Positions 1 to 8,223 of a stretch of 59,490 bases of DNA are shown piece after piece. Source of the stretch: an uncultured Eudoraea sp. Lineage in GTDB: Bacteria; Bacteroidota; Bacteroidia; Flavobacteriales; Flavobacteriaceae. A program made the position numbers and the translations under genes. The DNA lies in assembly GCF_947258525.1 (NCBI RefSeq), contig NZ_CAMYIP010000192.1, positions 1-59,490 on the forward strand, read 5' to 3'. Below the pieces are notes generated by a model. It did no database searches and was not told the DNA's origin. It saw only the letters and a list, made by a program, of their open reading frames with translations. Position 1 is the first letter of the stretch. Every line of letters begins with the position of its first letter.

Positions 1-378
1 TGCTGCAATACCCATTGCAATTAGGCTTAAAAACCTCCTCCGCTCCGGTAGGCTGAATTCCCTGTCTGTACCATAAAATTTATGATACCCTGCGGCAATA
101 AATCTGAAAATGTCCTCAGAAAAAAGAAATATTATGGTGATTATTTTGAAAGTAAGAATCGCTATTAAAAACCCAAAAGCATAACTTTTTGGCCTGCTTA
201 GTACCCTTCCGCTTTCTTCGCCGAAAGTGAATTGAAAAATAAAGTTACCAAGTACAAGCAAGGACATCGCTGCAAATACAAAATAAACCCATGGAAACCT
301 GCTTACAGTCTTCAGGGCTTGCAGGGTGTAGAATCCCAGAATAAAATAAACTATTACAAAAACTATCCAGCGCAGCAT
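1..378 (-). CDS. Membrane metallophosphoesterase, N-terminal part only (runs off the window)
   Basis: The first 126 residues of a minus-strand protein are visible, starting at the ATG at 378-376 and open to the window edge. They contain three hydrophobic spans (about residues 3-22, 30-52 and 66-88) and then a basic stretch, RRRFLSL, leading into a fourth hydrophobic segment. This is the N-terminal membrane region I associate with the Bacteroidota calcineurin-like phosphoesterases of the YkuE/YaeI type. The catalytic domain with its metal-binding Asp/His motifs would lie beyond base 1 and is not seen, so the family call is an inference from the N-terminus. It is oriented like cutC, which ends 54 bases upstream of this start, so the two may be co-transcribed. 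Confidence 0.6.
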   Translation of the reverse strand, partial: MLRWIVFVIVYFILGFYTLQALKTVSRFPWVYFVFAAMSLLVLGNFIFQFTFGEESGRVLSRPKSYAFGFLIAILTFKIITIIFLFSEDIFRFIAAGYHKFYGTDREFSLPERRRFLSLIAMGIAA

Positions 379-432
379 ATGCTTTTTTTACAAATATATT
401 TCTTTAACAGAGTATTGTTTAAATCTTTGTCT

Positions 433-1155
433 TTATTTAACGCTTTGAACCAGAGTGCGTATTATCTCAGGGTCGGTTAAGGCTATTTCATCATCTCTCA
501 GGTATGAGGCATTGTTCATTGAAGGTTCAGGGGTTTTTTCAAGTGTTTTATTAAACATTGATCCGGAAAGATGTATTGCTTCAAATCCATTATTTTTGAA
601 AAGCAACACATTGCGATTGCGTATTCCACCGCCTGGCATAATAATACATTTTTTTACTTTCTTTTTCCAGGAGATGAGCTCATTTATAGCCTCTTCTGCC
701 TTTTGTCTGCCTCCGGATGTCAAAACACAATCGACACCTAAATCTTCAAGTTCCAATAGTGTTTTTAATGGGTCTTCTACCCAGTCAAATGCCCTGTGAA
801 AAGTAAAGTGTAAATCCCCTGCCATAGAAATTAATTCTGCGGTTCGGTCCTTATCCAGAGTCCCATTGGAATACAAAACTCCTGAAACAATTCCAGATAC
901 ACCAAGATCGGTACAAAGTGCAATGTTTGTTTTCATAATCTCAAACTCATCCCCTGAGTAAGTGAAATCACCGCTACGCGGCCTAATTAAAACATGAATT
1001 GGAATAGCAAGATTTTCCGACACCTTCTTTATTAAACCGTAAGACGGGGTTATACCTCCGACGGCCAATTCGGAACAGAGCTCTATCCTATCGGCACCAG
1101 CTTCCTCTGCATTGACAGCAGATTGATAAGAATTAGCACATACTTCTACGATCAT
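433..1155 (-). CDS. cutC: CutC family protein (copper homeostasis / TIM-barrel)
   Basis: The 240-residue protein has the usual CutC length. Its N-terminus, with EVCANS near residues 4-9 and then GADRIELC and GGITPSYG, is the family signature, followed by HVLIRPRSGDF near residue 54. CutC proteins are cytosolic TIM barrels once linked to copper tolerance; the reaction is still unclear. The start is the ATG at 1155, just ahead of the divergent asparaginase gene. The downstream neighbour on the same strand is the metallophosphoesterase. Identification is firm, function is not. Confidence 0.93.
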   Translation of the reverse strand: MIVEVCANSYQSAVNAEEAGADRIELCSELAVGGITPSYGLIKKVSENLAIPIHVLIRPRSGDFTYSGDEFEIMKTNIALCTDLGVSGIVSGVLYSNGTLDKDRTAELISMAGDLHFTFHRAFDWVEDPLKTLLELEDLGVDCVLTSGGRQKAEEAINELISWKKKVKKCIIMPGGGIRNRNVLLFKNNGFEAIHLSGSMFNKTLEKTPEPSMNNASYLRDDEIALTDPEIIRTLVQSVK

Positions 1156-1195
1156 TTCATATATTTAAACAGATAAAAATAAGCAACCCTGCCAC

Positions 1196-2179
1196 ATGAA
1201 ACGTAGAAAATTTTTAAAAAATTCTTCCTTAAGTACTGCCGGTATCTTTTCTGCTTCAATTTTTTCGGCCTGCGAAACAGGTAAGAAACAAGAATCGGTC
1301 AATGAAATAGTAAAACCTATTGTAATTGCAACATGGGATGTACCCAATGCAACAGATAAAGCCTGGCAAATTCTTAGTAATGCCGGCAGCGCTTTAGATG
1401 CAGTAGAACAGGGAGTAATGATTGAAGAAGCAGATATTAAAAATCAATCTGTAGGTAAAGGGGGCAGGCCCGACAGGGAAGGCAATGTTACTTTGGATGC
1501 CTGTATAATGGATAAAGATAGCAATTGTGGGGCCGTTGTGTACCTTCAAAATATAGTCCATCCCGTTTCAGTTGCCAGAAAAGTTATGGAAGATACCCCT
1601 CATGTAATGCTCGCAGGAAAGGGGGCAGAAATGTTTGCTTATGAAAAGGGTTTTAAAAAAGAAAACTTACTTACAGAGAAGTCCAGGGAAGAATGGATAG
1701 AATGGAAAAAAACTTCAAATTACAAACCTATAATAAACATAGAAAATCATGATACCATTGGGATGCTTGCGATTGACAATAAAGGAGCTATTGCGGGGGC
1801 CTGCACAACCAGCGGAATGGCTTATAAAATGGCAGGACGAATAGGCGATTCCCCGATAATTGGAGCCGGATTGTTTATTGACAATGAAGTTGGCGGGGCC
1901 ACAGCCACCGGCGTTGGCGAAGAAGTAGTCCGCACCGTAGGGAGTTTTCTTATTGTTGAATTAATGAGACAAGGCAAAACCCCACAGCAGGCATGTGAGG
2001 AAGGCGTGAAACGAATCATTGAGAAAAACAAGGAGAAACTGGATTTCCAAATTGGCTTTATTGCCATTAATAAAAAAGGAGAGACGGGAGGCTATTGTAT
2101 TCAGCCGGGTTTCACTTACAGGGTCTATTCCGAAAAAGGACATAGTAATAACACAGCAAGAAGTCATATAAGCACTTAA
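1196..2179 (+). CDS. N4-(beta-N-acetylglucosaminyl)-L-asparaginase (glycosylasparaginase), exported
   Basis: This 327-residue protein belongs to the Ntn-hydrolase glycosylasparaginase family, which cleaves the GlcNAc-Asn bond left after degradation of N-glycoproteins. The precursor self-cleaves in front of a Thr that becomes the nucleophile. The matching motif NHDTIGMLAID puts the catalytic Thr at residue 187, and GRIGDSPIIGAG and GATATGVGEE supply the substrate-binding loops. The N-terminus MKRRKFLKNSS has a twin-arginine-like basic start, then a hydrophobic stretch and Cys26, so it may be a Tat-exported or lipid-anchored protein. It is divergent from cutC and stands alone, with polA 57 bases downstream. 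Confidence 0.93.
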   Translation: MKRRKFLKNSSLSTAGIFSASIFSACETGKKQESVNEIVKPIVIATWDVPNATDKAWQILSNAGSALDAVEQGVMIEEADIKNQSVGKGGRPDREGNVTLDACIMDKDSNCGAVVYLQNIVHPVSVARKVMEDTPHVMLAGKGAEMFAYEKGFKKENLLTEKSREEWIEWKKTSNYKPIINIENHDTIGMLAIDNKGAIAGACTTSGMAYKMAGRIGDSPIIGAGLFIDNEVGGATATGVGEEVVRTVGSFLIVELMRQGKTPQQACEEGVKRIIEKNKEKLDFQIGFIAINKKGETGGYCIQPGFTYRVYSEKGHSNNTARSHIST

Positions 2180-2206
2180 ATACTTTACTAAAGCACTTAA
2201 ACTTTG

Positions 2207-2214
2207 TAGATTTG
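2207..2214 (+). promoter_or_regulatory. Candidate -7 box for polA
   Basis: TAGATTTG matches the Bacteroidota -7 consensus TAnnTTTG and lies 22 bases upstream of the polA ATG. No TTG at the expected -33 spacing is visible, so this rests on the -7 box alone. Confidence 0.4.
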
Positions 2215-2236
2215 AAATTCTACAAGAACTCTAAAA

Positions 2237-5074
2237 ATGGCAGACCAGAAAAGACTTTTTTTATTGGATGCATATGCTCTGATATTTAGGGGATATTATG
2301 CCCTGATTAAAAATCCCAGGATAAATTCTAAAGGAATGGACACTTCGGCAATCATGGGGTTTATAAATTCCCTGTTTGACGTTATAAAACGGGAAAAGCC
2401 AGACCACCTCGCTGTTTGTTTTGATAAGGACGGCAGTGCGGAGCGTACAGAATTATTTGCAGAGTACAAGGCAAACCGTCTTGAGACACCGGATGCCATT
2501 CGGGTGGCAATACCAATAATACAGGACATTCTTAAAGCCATGCATATTCCTTGTATAGAGGTATCTGGTTTGGAAGCCGATGACATTATTGGCACATTAG
2601 CCAAACAGGCTGAGAAAGAAGGATACAAAGTATACATGGTTACACCCGACAAGGATTTCGGACAATTGGTATCAGAAAATATTTTTATGTACCGCCCCTC
2701 CCGAATGGGTAATGGCGTTGAAATTTGGGGTATCCCTGAAATACAAACTCGATTTGGAGTAGAACGCCCCGAACAAGTGATCGACTATTTGGGAATGATG
2801 GGTGATGCCAGTGATAATATTCCGGGACTTCCGGGAGTTGGAGATAAAACTGCGAAAAAATTTATCGCAGAATTTGGCACTCTTGAAGGTTTGCTTGCGA
2901 ACACGGATAAGTTAAAGGGAAAAATGAAAGAGAAGGTGGAAGAAAATGCCGAGTTGGGCCGACTGTCGCGAAAGTTAGCCACAATTTGTGTTACTTGTAA
3001 TGTTACTTTTGATGCAAAGGATTACGAACTATCTGAACCCAATAGCGAAGAAGTACAAAAAATATTTGAGCAATTAGAATTTAGAAGGCTTAAAGAACAA
3101 TTCTTAAGAATTTTCTCAGAGGAATCAGATGAAGCAGTAGCCAAAGGCAACAGCGAGGAGCAGAAACCTAAAAAAGAGTTGCAGGCTGCAGGAAGCGGTC
3201 AGTTTTCCCTATTTGGAAGTGATGGAGAATCTCCGGCGACTTTAAAAGAATTTTCCAGCAGAAAAACCATAAATGACGTAGCCCATGTCTATCAGAGTAT
3301 CTCTCCGGGAATGGGTATGAAATTATTCCTTCAAAATCTAATGAAGCAAACTAAGGTATGTTTTGATACAGAAACAACTTCTTTAAATTCTCTTGTAGCC
3401 GAACTCGTGGGAATCGCTTTTTCCTGGGAAGCGCACAAAGGTTTTTATATTCCTTTCCCGGAAGGACGAGAAAATGCACAGGAATTAATTGAACAGCTCC
3501 GCCCATTTTTTGAAGCTGAACACATAGAGAAAGTTGGTCAGAACTTAAAGTATGATATTAAAGTACTTCACAAGTACAATCTTACCGTTAAAGGAGGGTT
3601 GTTTGATACAATGCTGGCTCATTACCTTATAAATCCGGATATGCGTCACAATATGGATGTATTATCGGAAACTTACCTGAACTATACACCCATATCTATT
3701 ACCGAGCTTATTGGGAAAAAAGGTAAAAATCAATTAAGCATGCGCGATGTTAGTTTAGATAAACAAACAGAGTATGCAGTAGAAGATGCAGATATAACAT
3801 TTCAATTAGCAAAACTGTTTGCCAAGGAACTAAGTGAAGCTAAAACGGAAGAACTGTTCAGGAACATTGAGATTCCTTTATTAAGTGTTTTAGCAGATAT
3901 GGAGTTGGAGGGGATAAACCTTGATAAGGAATTCCTCCATTCACTTTCAAAAGATCTGGATGAGGATATAAAGAATCTGGAAGTCAAGATTTATAAGGAA
4001 GCTGGTGAAGAATTTAATATAGCATCACCAAAGCAGTTAGGTGAAATTTTGTTTAATAAGTTAAAGCTTGTCGACAAACCCAAAAAAACGAAAACAGGCC
4101 AGTATTCCACCTCAGAAGATGTACTTTCTTCTCTTTCTAAAGAACACGATATTATTAAAGATGTCCTGAATTACAGAGGTCTGGCCAAATTAAAGAGCAC
4201 CTATATTGATGCATTGCCGGAACAGGTCGAAGAAAGTACAGGCAGAGTACATACAGATTATATGCAAACTGTAGCTGCCACAGGAAGATTAAGTAGTAAT
4301 AATCCTAATCTTCAAAACATACCAATACGGACGGAACGAGGCAGACAAGTGCGTAAAGCATTTATTCCAAGAGATGATAATTACATCCTATTAGCAGCGG
4401 ATTATTCTCAAATAGAACTCCGGATAATTGCATCTCTTAGTAAAGAAACAACAATGATTGAAGCCTTTAAAAATGGGGAAGATATTCACGCCTCAACTGC
4501 TTCAAAAGTTTTTAACGTTCCTCTGGAAGAAGTTACGAGAGATCAGAGAAGTAATGCTAAAACTGTAAATTTTGGCATAATCTACGGGGTATCGGCTTTT
4601 GGATTGAGCAATCAAACAGATTTATCCCGGACTGAGGCTAAGGAACTAATTGATACATACTACAAGACGTATCCAAAATTGCGAAATTATATAAGTGATC
4701 AAATAGATTTTGCCAGAGAGCACGGTTATGTGCAAACTGTACTGGGAAGAAGACGCTATTTAAAAGATATTAATGGCAGTAATGCCATTGTAAGGGGTGC
4801 TGCAGAGAGAAATGCCGTTAATGCACCCATACAAGGTAGCGCAGCCGATATCATTAAAATTGCCATGATCAATATCCATAAAAAACTTGCTGAGGGGAAA
4901 TATAAGTCGAAGATGCTTCTTCAGGTTCATGATGAACTAGTCTTTGATATTTATAACCCTGAATTGGAAGATCTAAAGGCTATGATCAAAACCGAAATGG
5001 AAAATGCTTATGAACTCCTTGTGCCCCTGGATGTAGAGCTGGGTATTGGTAAAAATTGGCTGGAAGCGCACTGA
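2237..5074 (+). CDS. polA: DNA polymerase I
   Basis: The 945-residue protein has all three Pol I domains. The N-terminal 5'-3' exonuclease (about 1-290) begins LFLLDAYALIFRGYY and contains the acidic EADDIIG motif. The 3'-5' exonuclease (about 345-540) looks active: its ExoI motif is D377-T-E379. The polymerase domain has motif A DYSQIELR at D722, the O-helix motif B with R771 and K775, and motif C HDE at 898-900. It fills gaps and removes RNA primers in lagging-strand synthesis and excision repair. A Lys/Glu-rich linker (about 300-330) separates the flap nuclease. A strong convergent terminator follows directly. Confidence 0.99.
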   Translation: MADQKRLFLLDAYALIFRGYYALIKNPRINSKGMDTSAIMGFINSLFDVIKREKPDHLAVCFDKDGSAERTELFAEYKANRLETPDAIRVAIPIIQDILKAMHIPCIEVSGLEADDIIGTLAKQAEKEGYKVYMVTPDKDFGQLVSENIFMYRPSRMGNGVEIWGIPEIQTRFGVERPEQVIDYLGMMGDASDNIPGLPGVGDKTAKKFIAEFGTLEGLLANTDKLKGKMKEKVEENAELGRLSRKLATICVTCNVTFDAKDYELSEPNSEEVQKIFEQLEFRRLKEQFLRIFSEESDEAVAKGNSEEQKPKKELQAAGSGQFSLFGSDGESPATLKEFSSRKTINDVAHVYQSISPGMGMKLFLQNLMKQTKVCFDTETTSLNSLVAELVGIAFSWEAHKGFYIPFPEGRENAQELIEQLRPFFEAEHIEKVGQNLKYDIKVLHKYNLTVKGGLFDTMLAHYLINPDMRHNMDVLSETYLNYTPISITELIGKKGKNQLSMRDVSLDKQTEYAVEDADITFQLAKLFAKELSEAKTEELFRNIEIPLLSVLADMELEGINLDKEFLHSLSKDLDEDIKNLEVKIYKEAGEEFNIASPKQLGEILFNKLKLVDKPKKTKTGQYSTSEDVLSSLSKEHDIIKDVLNYRGLAKLKSTYIDALPEQVEESTGRVHTDYMQTVAATGRLSSNNPNLQNIPIRTERGRQVRKAFIPRDDNYILLAADYSQIELRIIASLSKETTMIEAFKNGEDIHASTASKVFNVPLEEVTRDQRSNAKTVNFGIIYGVSAFGLSNQTDLSRTEAKELIDTYYKTYPKLRNYISDQIDFAREHGYVQTVLGRRRYLKDINGSNAIVRGAAERNAVNAPIQGSAADIIKIAMINIHKKLAEGKYKSKMLLQVHDELVFDIYNPELEDLKAMIKTEMENAYELLVPLDVELGIGKNWLEAH

Positions 5075-5078
5075 TACC

Positions 5079-5110
5079 AAAAAACCCTTTGAAAAATACA
5101 AAGGGTTTTA
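5079..5110. terminator. Intrinsic terminator between polA and the convergent lipoprotein gene
   Basis: A 10-bp stem (5081-5090 with 5100-5109) with a 9-base loop is flanked by A-rich and T-rich arms, so it can act in both directions for polA and for the gene ending at 5138. Confidence 0.85.
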
Positions 5111-5137
5111 AGTAATCTTTATTGGTCTAGATGTTAA

Positions 5138-5635
5138 TTATCTTTTTGTAAAGATCAATTCACCACCATCATCAAAATTGGCAAAATCTAATTCCACAGC
5201 ATTTACCCTCATCGTGTTTCCGGAAATAGTTACACTGACCGTAGTCTCCATTTCATTCTCGTCTATATAGGTAAGCACTCCTCCTTCATAAAGATAATTA
5301 TCTACACTTGTATCTTTCTCTGTAGGACATGGAACATCAAGCCCTGTTCCTCCTGTATTTACATTTATATCCAGGTAATTTCCCGAGTTTTCGGTAATAA
5401 CAGTTTGGTCTGCATTAAAGGTAATCGTCATAAGTGAGCAGTCTAAGGCAGATAAAAAATTCAAAATATCTCGTGCAAATTTTTCATCGTCACTTGCTGT
5501 ACTGTCATCAATTTCCAATGCGGTTAAATCCCAGGACCCAATAATATCATTATCTTGATTAGTATCATCTTTGTCTGATGAGCATGAGAATAATAAAGCA
5601 GTTGCAATAAAAAGGGATAATAGGTTACGTTTCAT
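5138..5635 (-). CDS. Lipocalin-like lipoprotein
   Basis: The 165-residue protein has a short signal peptide ending in the lipobox LLFSC (Cys18), followed by an Asp/Asn-rich spacer that favours export to the outer membrane in Bacteroidota. The motif IIGSWDLTALEID at about residue 31 is the opening strand of the lipocalin-like domain common in this phylum (GxW motif), and the rest is beta-rich with two further Cys residues. These proteins are surface or periplasmic and of unknown ligand. It is convergent with polA and shares its terminator; it diverges from rplM. Confidence 0.75.
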   Translation of the reverse strand: MKRNLLSLFIATALLFSCSSDKDDTNQDNDIIGSWDLTALEIDDSTASDDEKFARDILNFLSALDCSLMTITFNADQTVITENSGNYLDINVNTGGTGLDVPCPTEKDTSVDNYLYEGGVLTYIDENEMETTVSVTISGNTMRVNAVELDFANFDDGGELIFTKR

Positions 5636-5836
5636 TTTTTTGGGTTTATTAATATTTCATCAGTTGAAAAACGTAAAATATTGCTATATAGTATGCCTGG
5701 TTAGCTGCTTTAACCAAGATTTTAAAGTAAAAATCAACAGTCTTTTGTTTATCCTTATCTATAACAATCAAAATCTTGCCCCTTTTATCAGAATAAAGAA
5801 CACCTAATTATTTTAAAAAAATTGAGAAACAAGGGT

Positions 5837-5866
5837 TTGCATTTAAACTTAATAGTTGTACATTTG
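5837..5866 (+). promoter_or_regulatory. Bacteroidota-type promoter for rplM-rpsI
   Basis: TTG at 5837-5839 (-33 element) and TACATTTG at 5859-5866 (-7, consensus TAnnTTTG) are separated by 19 bases, an ideal spacing for the Bacteroidota housekeeping sigma factor. The predicted transcript would start near 5872 and leave about a 40-base leader before the rplM GTG. Confidence 0.75.
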
Positions 5867-5913
5867 CAGCCCGTTAATCGGGATCGGAGTGTTTAATTAA
5901 TAAATAGAAAGTA

Positions 5914-6369
5914 GTGGATACATTGAGCTACAAGACCAAATCTGCTAATAAGAATACGGTTGAAAAACAGTGGTTATTAGTTGATGCTGAAGGGCAAACT
6001 TTAGGAAGACTTGCTTCCAAGGTGGCAAAAATTTTAAGAGGCAAATATAAACCAAGTTTTACACCACATGTTGATTGCGGGGACAATGTTGTCATAGTGA
6101 ACGCGGAAAAAATTCAACTCAGTGGAAATAAATGGGAAGACAAGACCTATCTCAGGTATACTGGCTATCCCGGAGGTCAAAGATCAACCACTGCTCGGGA
6201 ACTCTTAGATAAAAATCCTGCAAGTATTATTGAGAAAGCAGTAAAAGGCATGCTTCCAAAAAATAAGCTGGGAGCCGAATTATTTAGAAACTTAAGAGTT
6301 TATGCCGGAACTGATCACGATCAGGAAGCACAAAAACCAAAGGCTATTAACTTAAATGACCTTAATTAG
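5914..6369 (+). CDS. rplM: 50S ribosomal protein L13 (GTG start)
   Basis: The 151-residue protein is L13 of normal length. It starts at a GTG: no ATG exists between the promoter and the conserved N-terminus [13 protein letters not shown], which matches the Flavobacteriia L13 start. [17 protein letters not shown] and the C-terminal [17 protein letters not shown] are family hallmarks. L13 binds 23S rRNA early in large-subunit assembly. Its stop codon abuts the rpsI start with no gap, the widely conserved rplM-rpsI pair. No upstream Shine-Dalgarno sequence is present, as is normal in this phylum. Confidence 0.98.
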   Translation: MDTLSYKTKSANKNTVEKQWLLVDAEGQTLGRLASKVAKILRGKYKPSFTPHVDCGDNVVIVNAEKIQLSGNKWEDKTYLRYTGYPGGQRSTTARELLDKNPASIIEKAVKGMLPKNKLGAELFRNLRVYAGTDHDQEAQKPKAINLNDLN

Positions 6370-6756
6370 ATGGACATAATTCATAAAATAGGTAGAAGAA
6401 AAACTGCAGTCGCACGCGTATATATTTCTGAAGGGAAAGGCAAGATTACTGTTAATGACAGAGCATTAGATGATTATTTTTCTACTGCAACACTACAATA
6501 CAAAGTTAAACAGCCTTTTGCTTTAACCAATACCGTAGACAATTATGATGTTAAAGTTAATGTTTACGGAGGTGGAATAACAGGTCAGGCAGAAGCAGTG
6601 CGTTTAGCCTTGTCCAGGGGTCTATGTGAGATTGAGGCCGAAAACAGAGAGTTATTAAAACCTGAAGGTTTACTTACCAGAGATCCCAGAATGGTTGAAC
6701 GTAAAAAGTTTGGACAGAAGAAAGCAAGGAAGAAATTCCAATTCTCTAAACGATAA
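6370..6756 (+). CDS. rpsI: 30S ribosomal protein S9
   Basis: The 128-residue protein has the S9 N-terminus IGRRKTAVARVYI, the central motif GGGITGQAEAVRLALSR, and the basic C-terminal tail KKARKKFQFSKR that reaches into the P site. Length is typical for bacteria. The ATG follows the rplM stop directly, so translation is probably coupled. A weak stem (6769-6773 with 6783-6787) followed by four T is the only hint of a terminator before the rpsB leader. Confidence 0.98.
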   Translation: MDIIHKIGRRKTAVARVYISEGKGKITVNDRALDDYFSTATLQYKVKQPFALTNTVDNYDVKVNVYGGGITGQAEAVRLALSRGLCEIEAENRELLKPEGLLTRDPRMVERKKFGQKKARKKFQFSKR

Positions 6757-6985
6757 AATAAAATATAGTCCTGGAACGAATTCAGGATTTTAACCCAAGT
6801 TCATTGAAAGTCTCTTCTTGTAGAGACAATTAAAAATCTAAGCCTCCAGACTACTTATATTTGAGTGTCAATAAAAGGAGGTATAGAAAAAATTTAGTTT
6901 AGCATCTAAATGATGGAGGCTTTCCCCTAAAAAGGAATACCACTTCATCATTGCTAATTCAAAAGAACGTAAACTAAGTATAAAA
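6757..6985 (+). promoter_or_regulatory. rpsB upstream region with -7 box, AAGGAGGT element and 9-bp complementary pair
   Basis: This 229-base region holds no gene. It contains a -7 box TATATTTG (6856-6863) that would start transcription near 6870, a hairpin at 6810-6827 (GTCTCT / AGAGAC), and AAGGAGGT at about 6875-6882, a full Shine-Dalgarno sequence about 100 bases before the rpsB ATG, where it cannot serve that start. AAGCCTCCA (6840-6848) is perfectly complementary to TGGAGGCTT (6914-6922). If transcription comes from rplM-rpsI these can pair; if it starts at 6870 the first arm is not in the RNA. An autogenous leader is possible but unproven. Confidence 0.4.
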
Positions 6986-8158
6986 ATGGCTAAGAAAGCT
7001 GAAGTAAAAGAATTATTGGAAGCAGGTGTGCACTTTGGACACCTAACACGAAAATGGAATCCGAATATGGCTCCTTACATCTACATGGAGCGGAATGGAA
7101 TTCACGTAATCAATTTATATAAAACGGTTGCTAAATTGGAGGAGGCAAATGAAGCCTTGTCTAAAATTGCAGCGTCCGGAAGGAAGATTTTATTTGTAGC
7201 TACAAAGAAACAGGCAAAAGATATTGTTGCCGAGAAAGTTGCCAATGTAAATATGCCCTATATCACTGAAAGATGGCCGGGAGGTATGTTGACAAACTTT
7301 GTGACTATTAGAAAAGCCGTTAAAAAAATGGCTTCTATTGATAGGATGAAGAAAGATGGAACGTTTAATACGCTTTCCAAAAAAGAACGATTACAGGTAG
7401 ATCGTCTTCGTGCTAAATTGGAAAAGAACCTGGGCTCAATCTCAGATATGACCCGTTTACCTGGCGCTTTGTTTGTTGTAGATACTATGCGAGAGCATAT
7501 TGCTGTAAAGGAGGCCCAAAAATTAAATATTCCAATATTTGCTATGGTTGATACCAACTCGGATCCGAGACCTATCAATTATGTAATTCCTTCAAATGAT
7601 GATGCATCCAAATCCATCAATGTGATATTAACGGAAGTTACAAATGCAATTGCAGCAGGTCTGGAAGAGCGTAAATCCGAAAAACAGGCGGAAAAAGAAG
7701 GTGCTGATCCAAAAACTGCGGCCACTACTGAAACAGAGGTTGTGGAAAAAGTTGAGAAAGAAACTGAGGTGGAAGCTAAAGCTACGAAAGAAGAAAAAGT
7801 TGAAACCGCTAAAGTAGAAGAAACCCCTAAACAGGTAAAAGAAGAAGCTGCACCGAAAACTGAAAAGAAAGAAAAAGCCGAAGTTAAAAAAGCGGCAAAA
7901 GCAGAAGCAGACAATCTTACAAAGATTGAGGGTATTGGTCCAAAAGCAGCCGAAGCACTTAGCAAGGCAGGTATTGATTCATATGCAAAATTAGCCAAGG
8001 CAAAAGCAGATAAAATCAAGGAAATTCTGATTGAAGCGAGTTCCAGAATGGCGCATTTAGATCCGGATTCCTGGCCAAAACAAGCAAAAATGGCTGCTGA
8101 TGGTAACTGGGACGAATTGAAAGAATGGCAGGAAAAAGCTAAAGGAGGAGTAGAATAA
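6986..8158 (+). CDS. rpsB: 30S ribosomal protein S2 with C-terminal helix-hairpin-helix extension
   Basis: The first ~229 residues are a standard S2, with HFGHLTRKWNP, ATKKQAKDIV, ERWPGGMLTNF and FAMVDTNSDPR. Ordinary S2 is about 230-260 residues; this one is 390. The core is followed by a Lys/Glu/Ala-rich low-complexity linker (about 230-305) and then, from Asn310, NLTKIEGIGPKAAEAL, a clear helix-hairpin-helix GIGP motif, ending in a Trp-rich helical tail. From memory, similar HhH tails occur on some Bacteroidota L21 proteins, so this is probably a lineage feature. The extension is in frame, with no sign of error. tsf follows 65 bases downstream, the universal rpsB-tsf order. Confidence 0.97.
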   Translation: MAKKAEVKELLEAGVHFGHLTRKWNPNMAPYIYMERNGIHVINLYKTVAKLEEANEALSKIAASGRKILFVATKKQAKDIVAEKVANVNMPYITERWPGGMLTNFVTIRKAVKKMASIDRMKKDGTFNTLSKKERLQVDRLRAKLEKNLGSISDMTRLPGALFVVDTMREHIAVKEAQKLNIPIFAMVDTNSDPRPINYVIPSNDDASKSINVILTEVTNAIAAGLEERKSEKQAEKEGADPKTAATTETEVVEKVEKETEVEAKATKEEKVETAKVEETPKQVKEEAAPKTEKKEKAEVKKAAKAEADNLTKIEGIGPKAAEALSKAGIDSYAKLAKAKADKIKEILIEASSRMAHLDPDSWPKQAKMAADGNWDELKEWQEKAKGGVE

Positions 8159-8223
8159 GTAAAGATTTATTAAATAATTTACAACTGAACATGAGCGAAC
8201 ATGTTCAATAAAAAGAAAATAAA

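Noticed and set aside
232-480. 82-codon plus-strand ORF near the window start
   Set aside because: Antisense to the metallophosphoesterase N-terminus and the cutC end; no supporting features.
5571-5807. 78-codon plus-strand ORF upstream of rplM
   Set aside because: It starts inside the antisense lipoprotein gene, has no family features and ends before the rplM promoter.
6910-6930. Six-codon ORF (ATGATGGAGGCT...) in the rpsB leader as a leader peptide
   Set aside because: Too short and the AAGGAGGT is about 30 bases away, so there is no ribosome-binding arrangement; better explained as one arm of the complementary pair.
7579-8019. 146-codon minus-strand ORF inside rpsB
   Set aside because: It is the reverse of the Lys/Glu/Ala-rich linker; Ser/Ala/Phe composition bias shows a shadow ORF.
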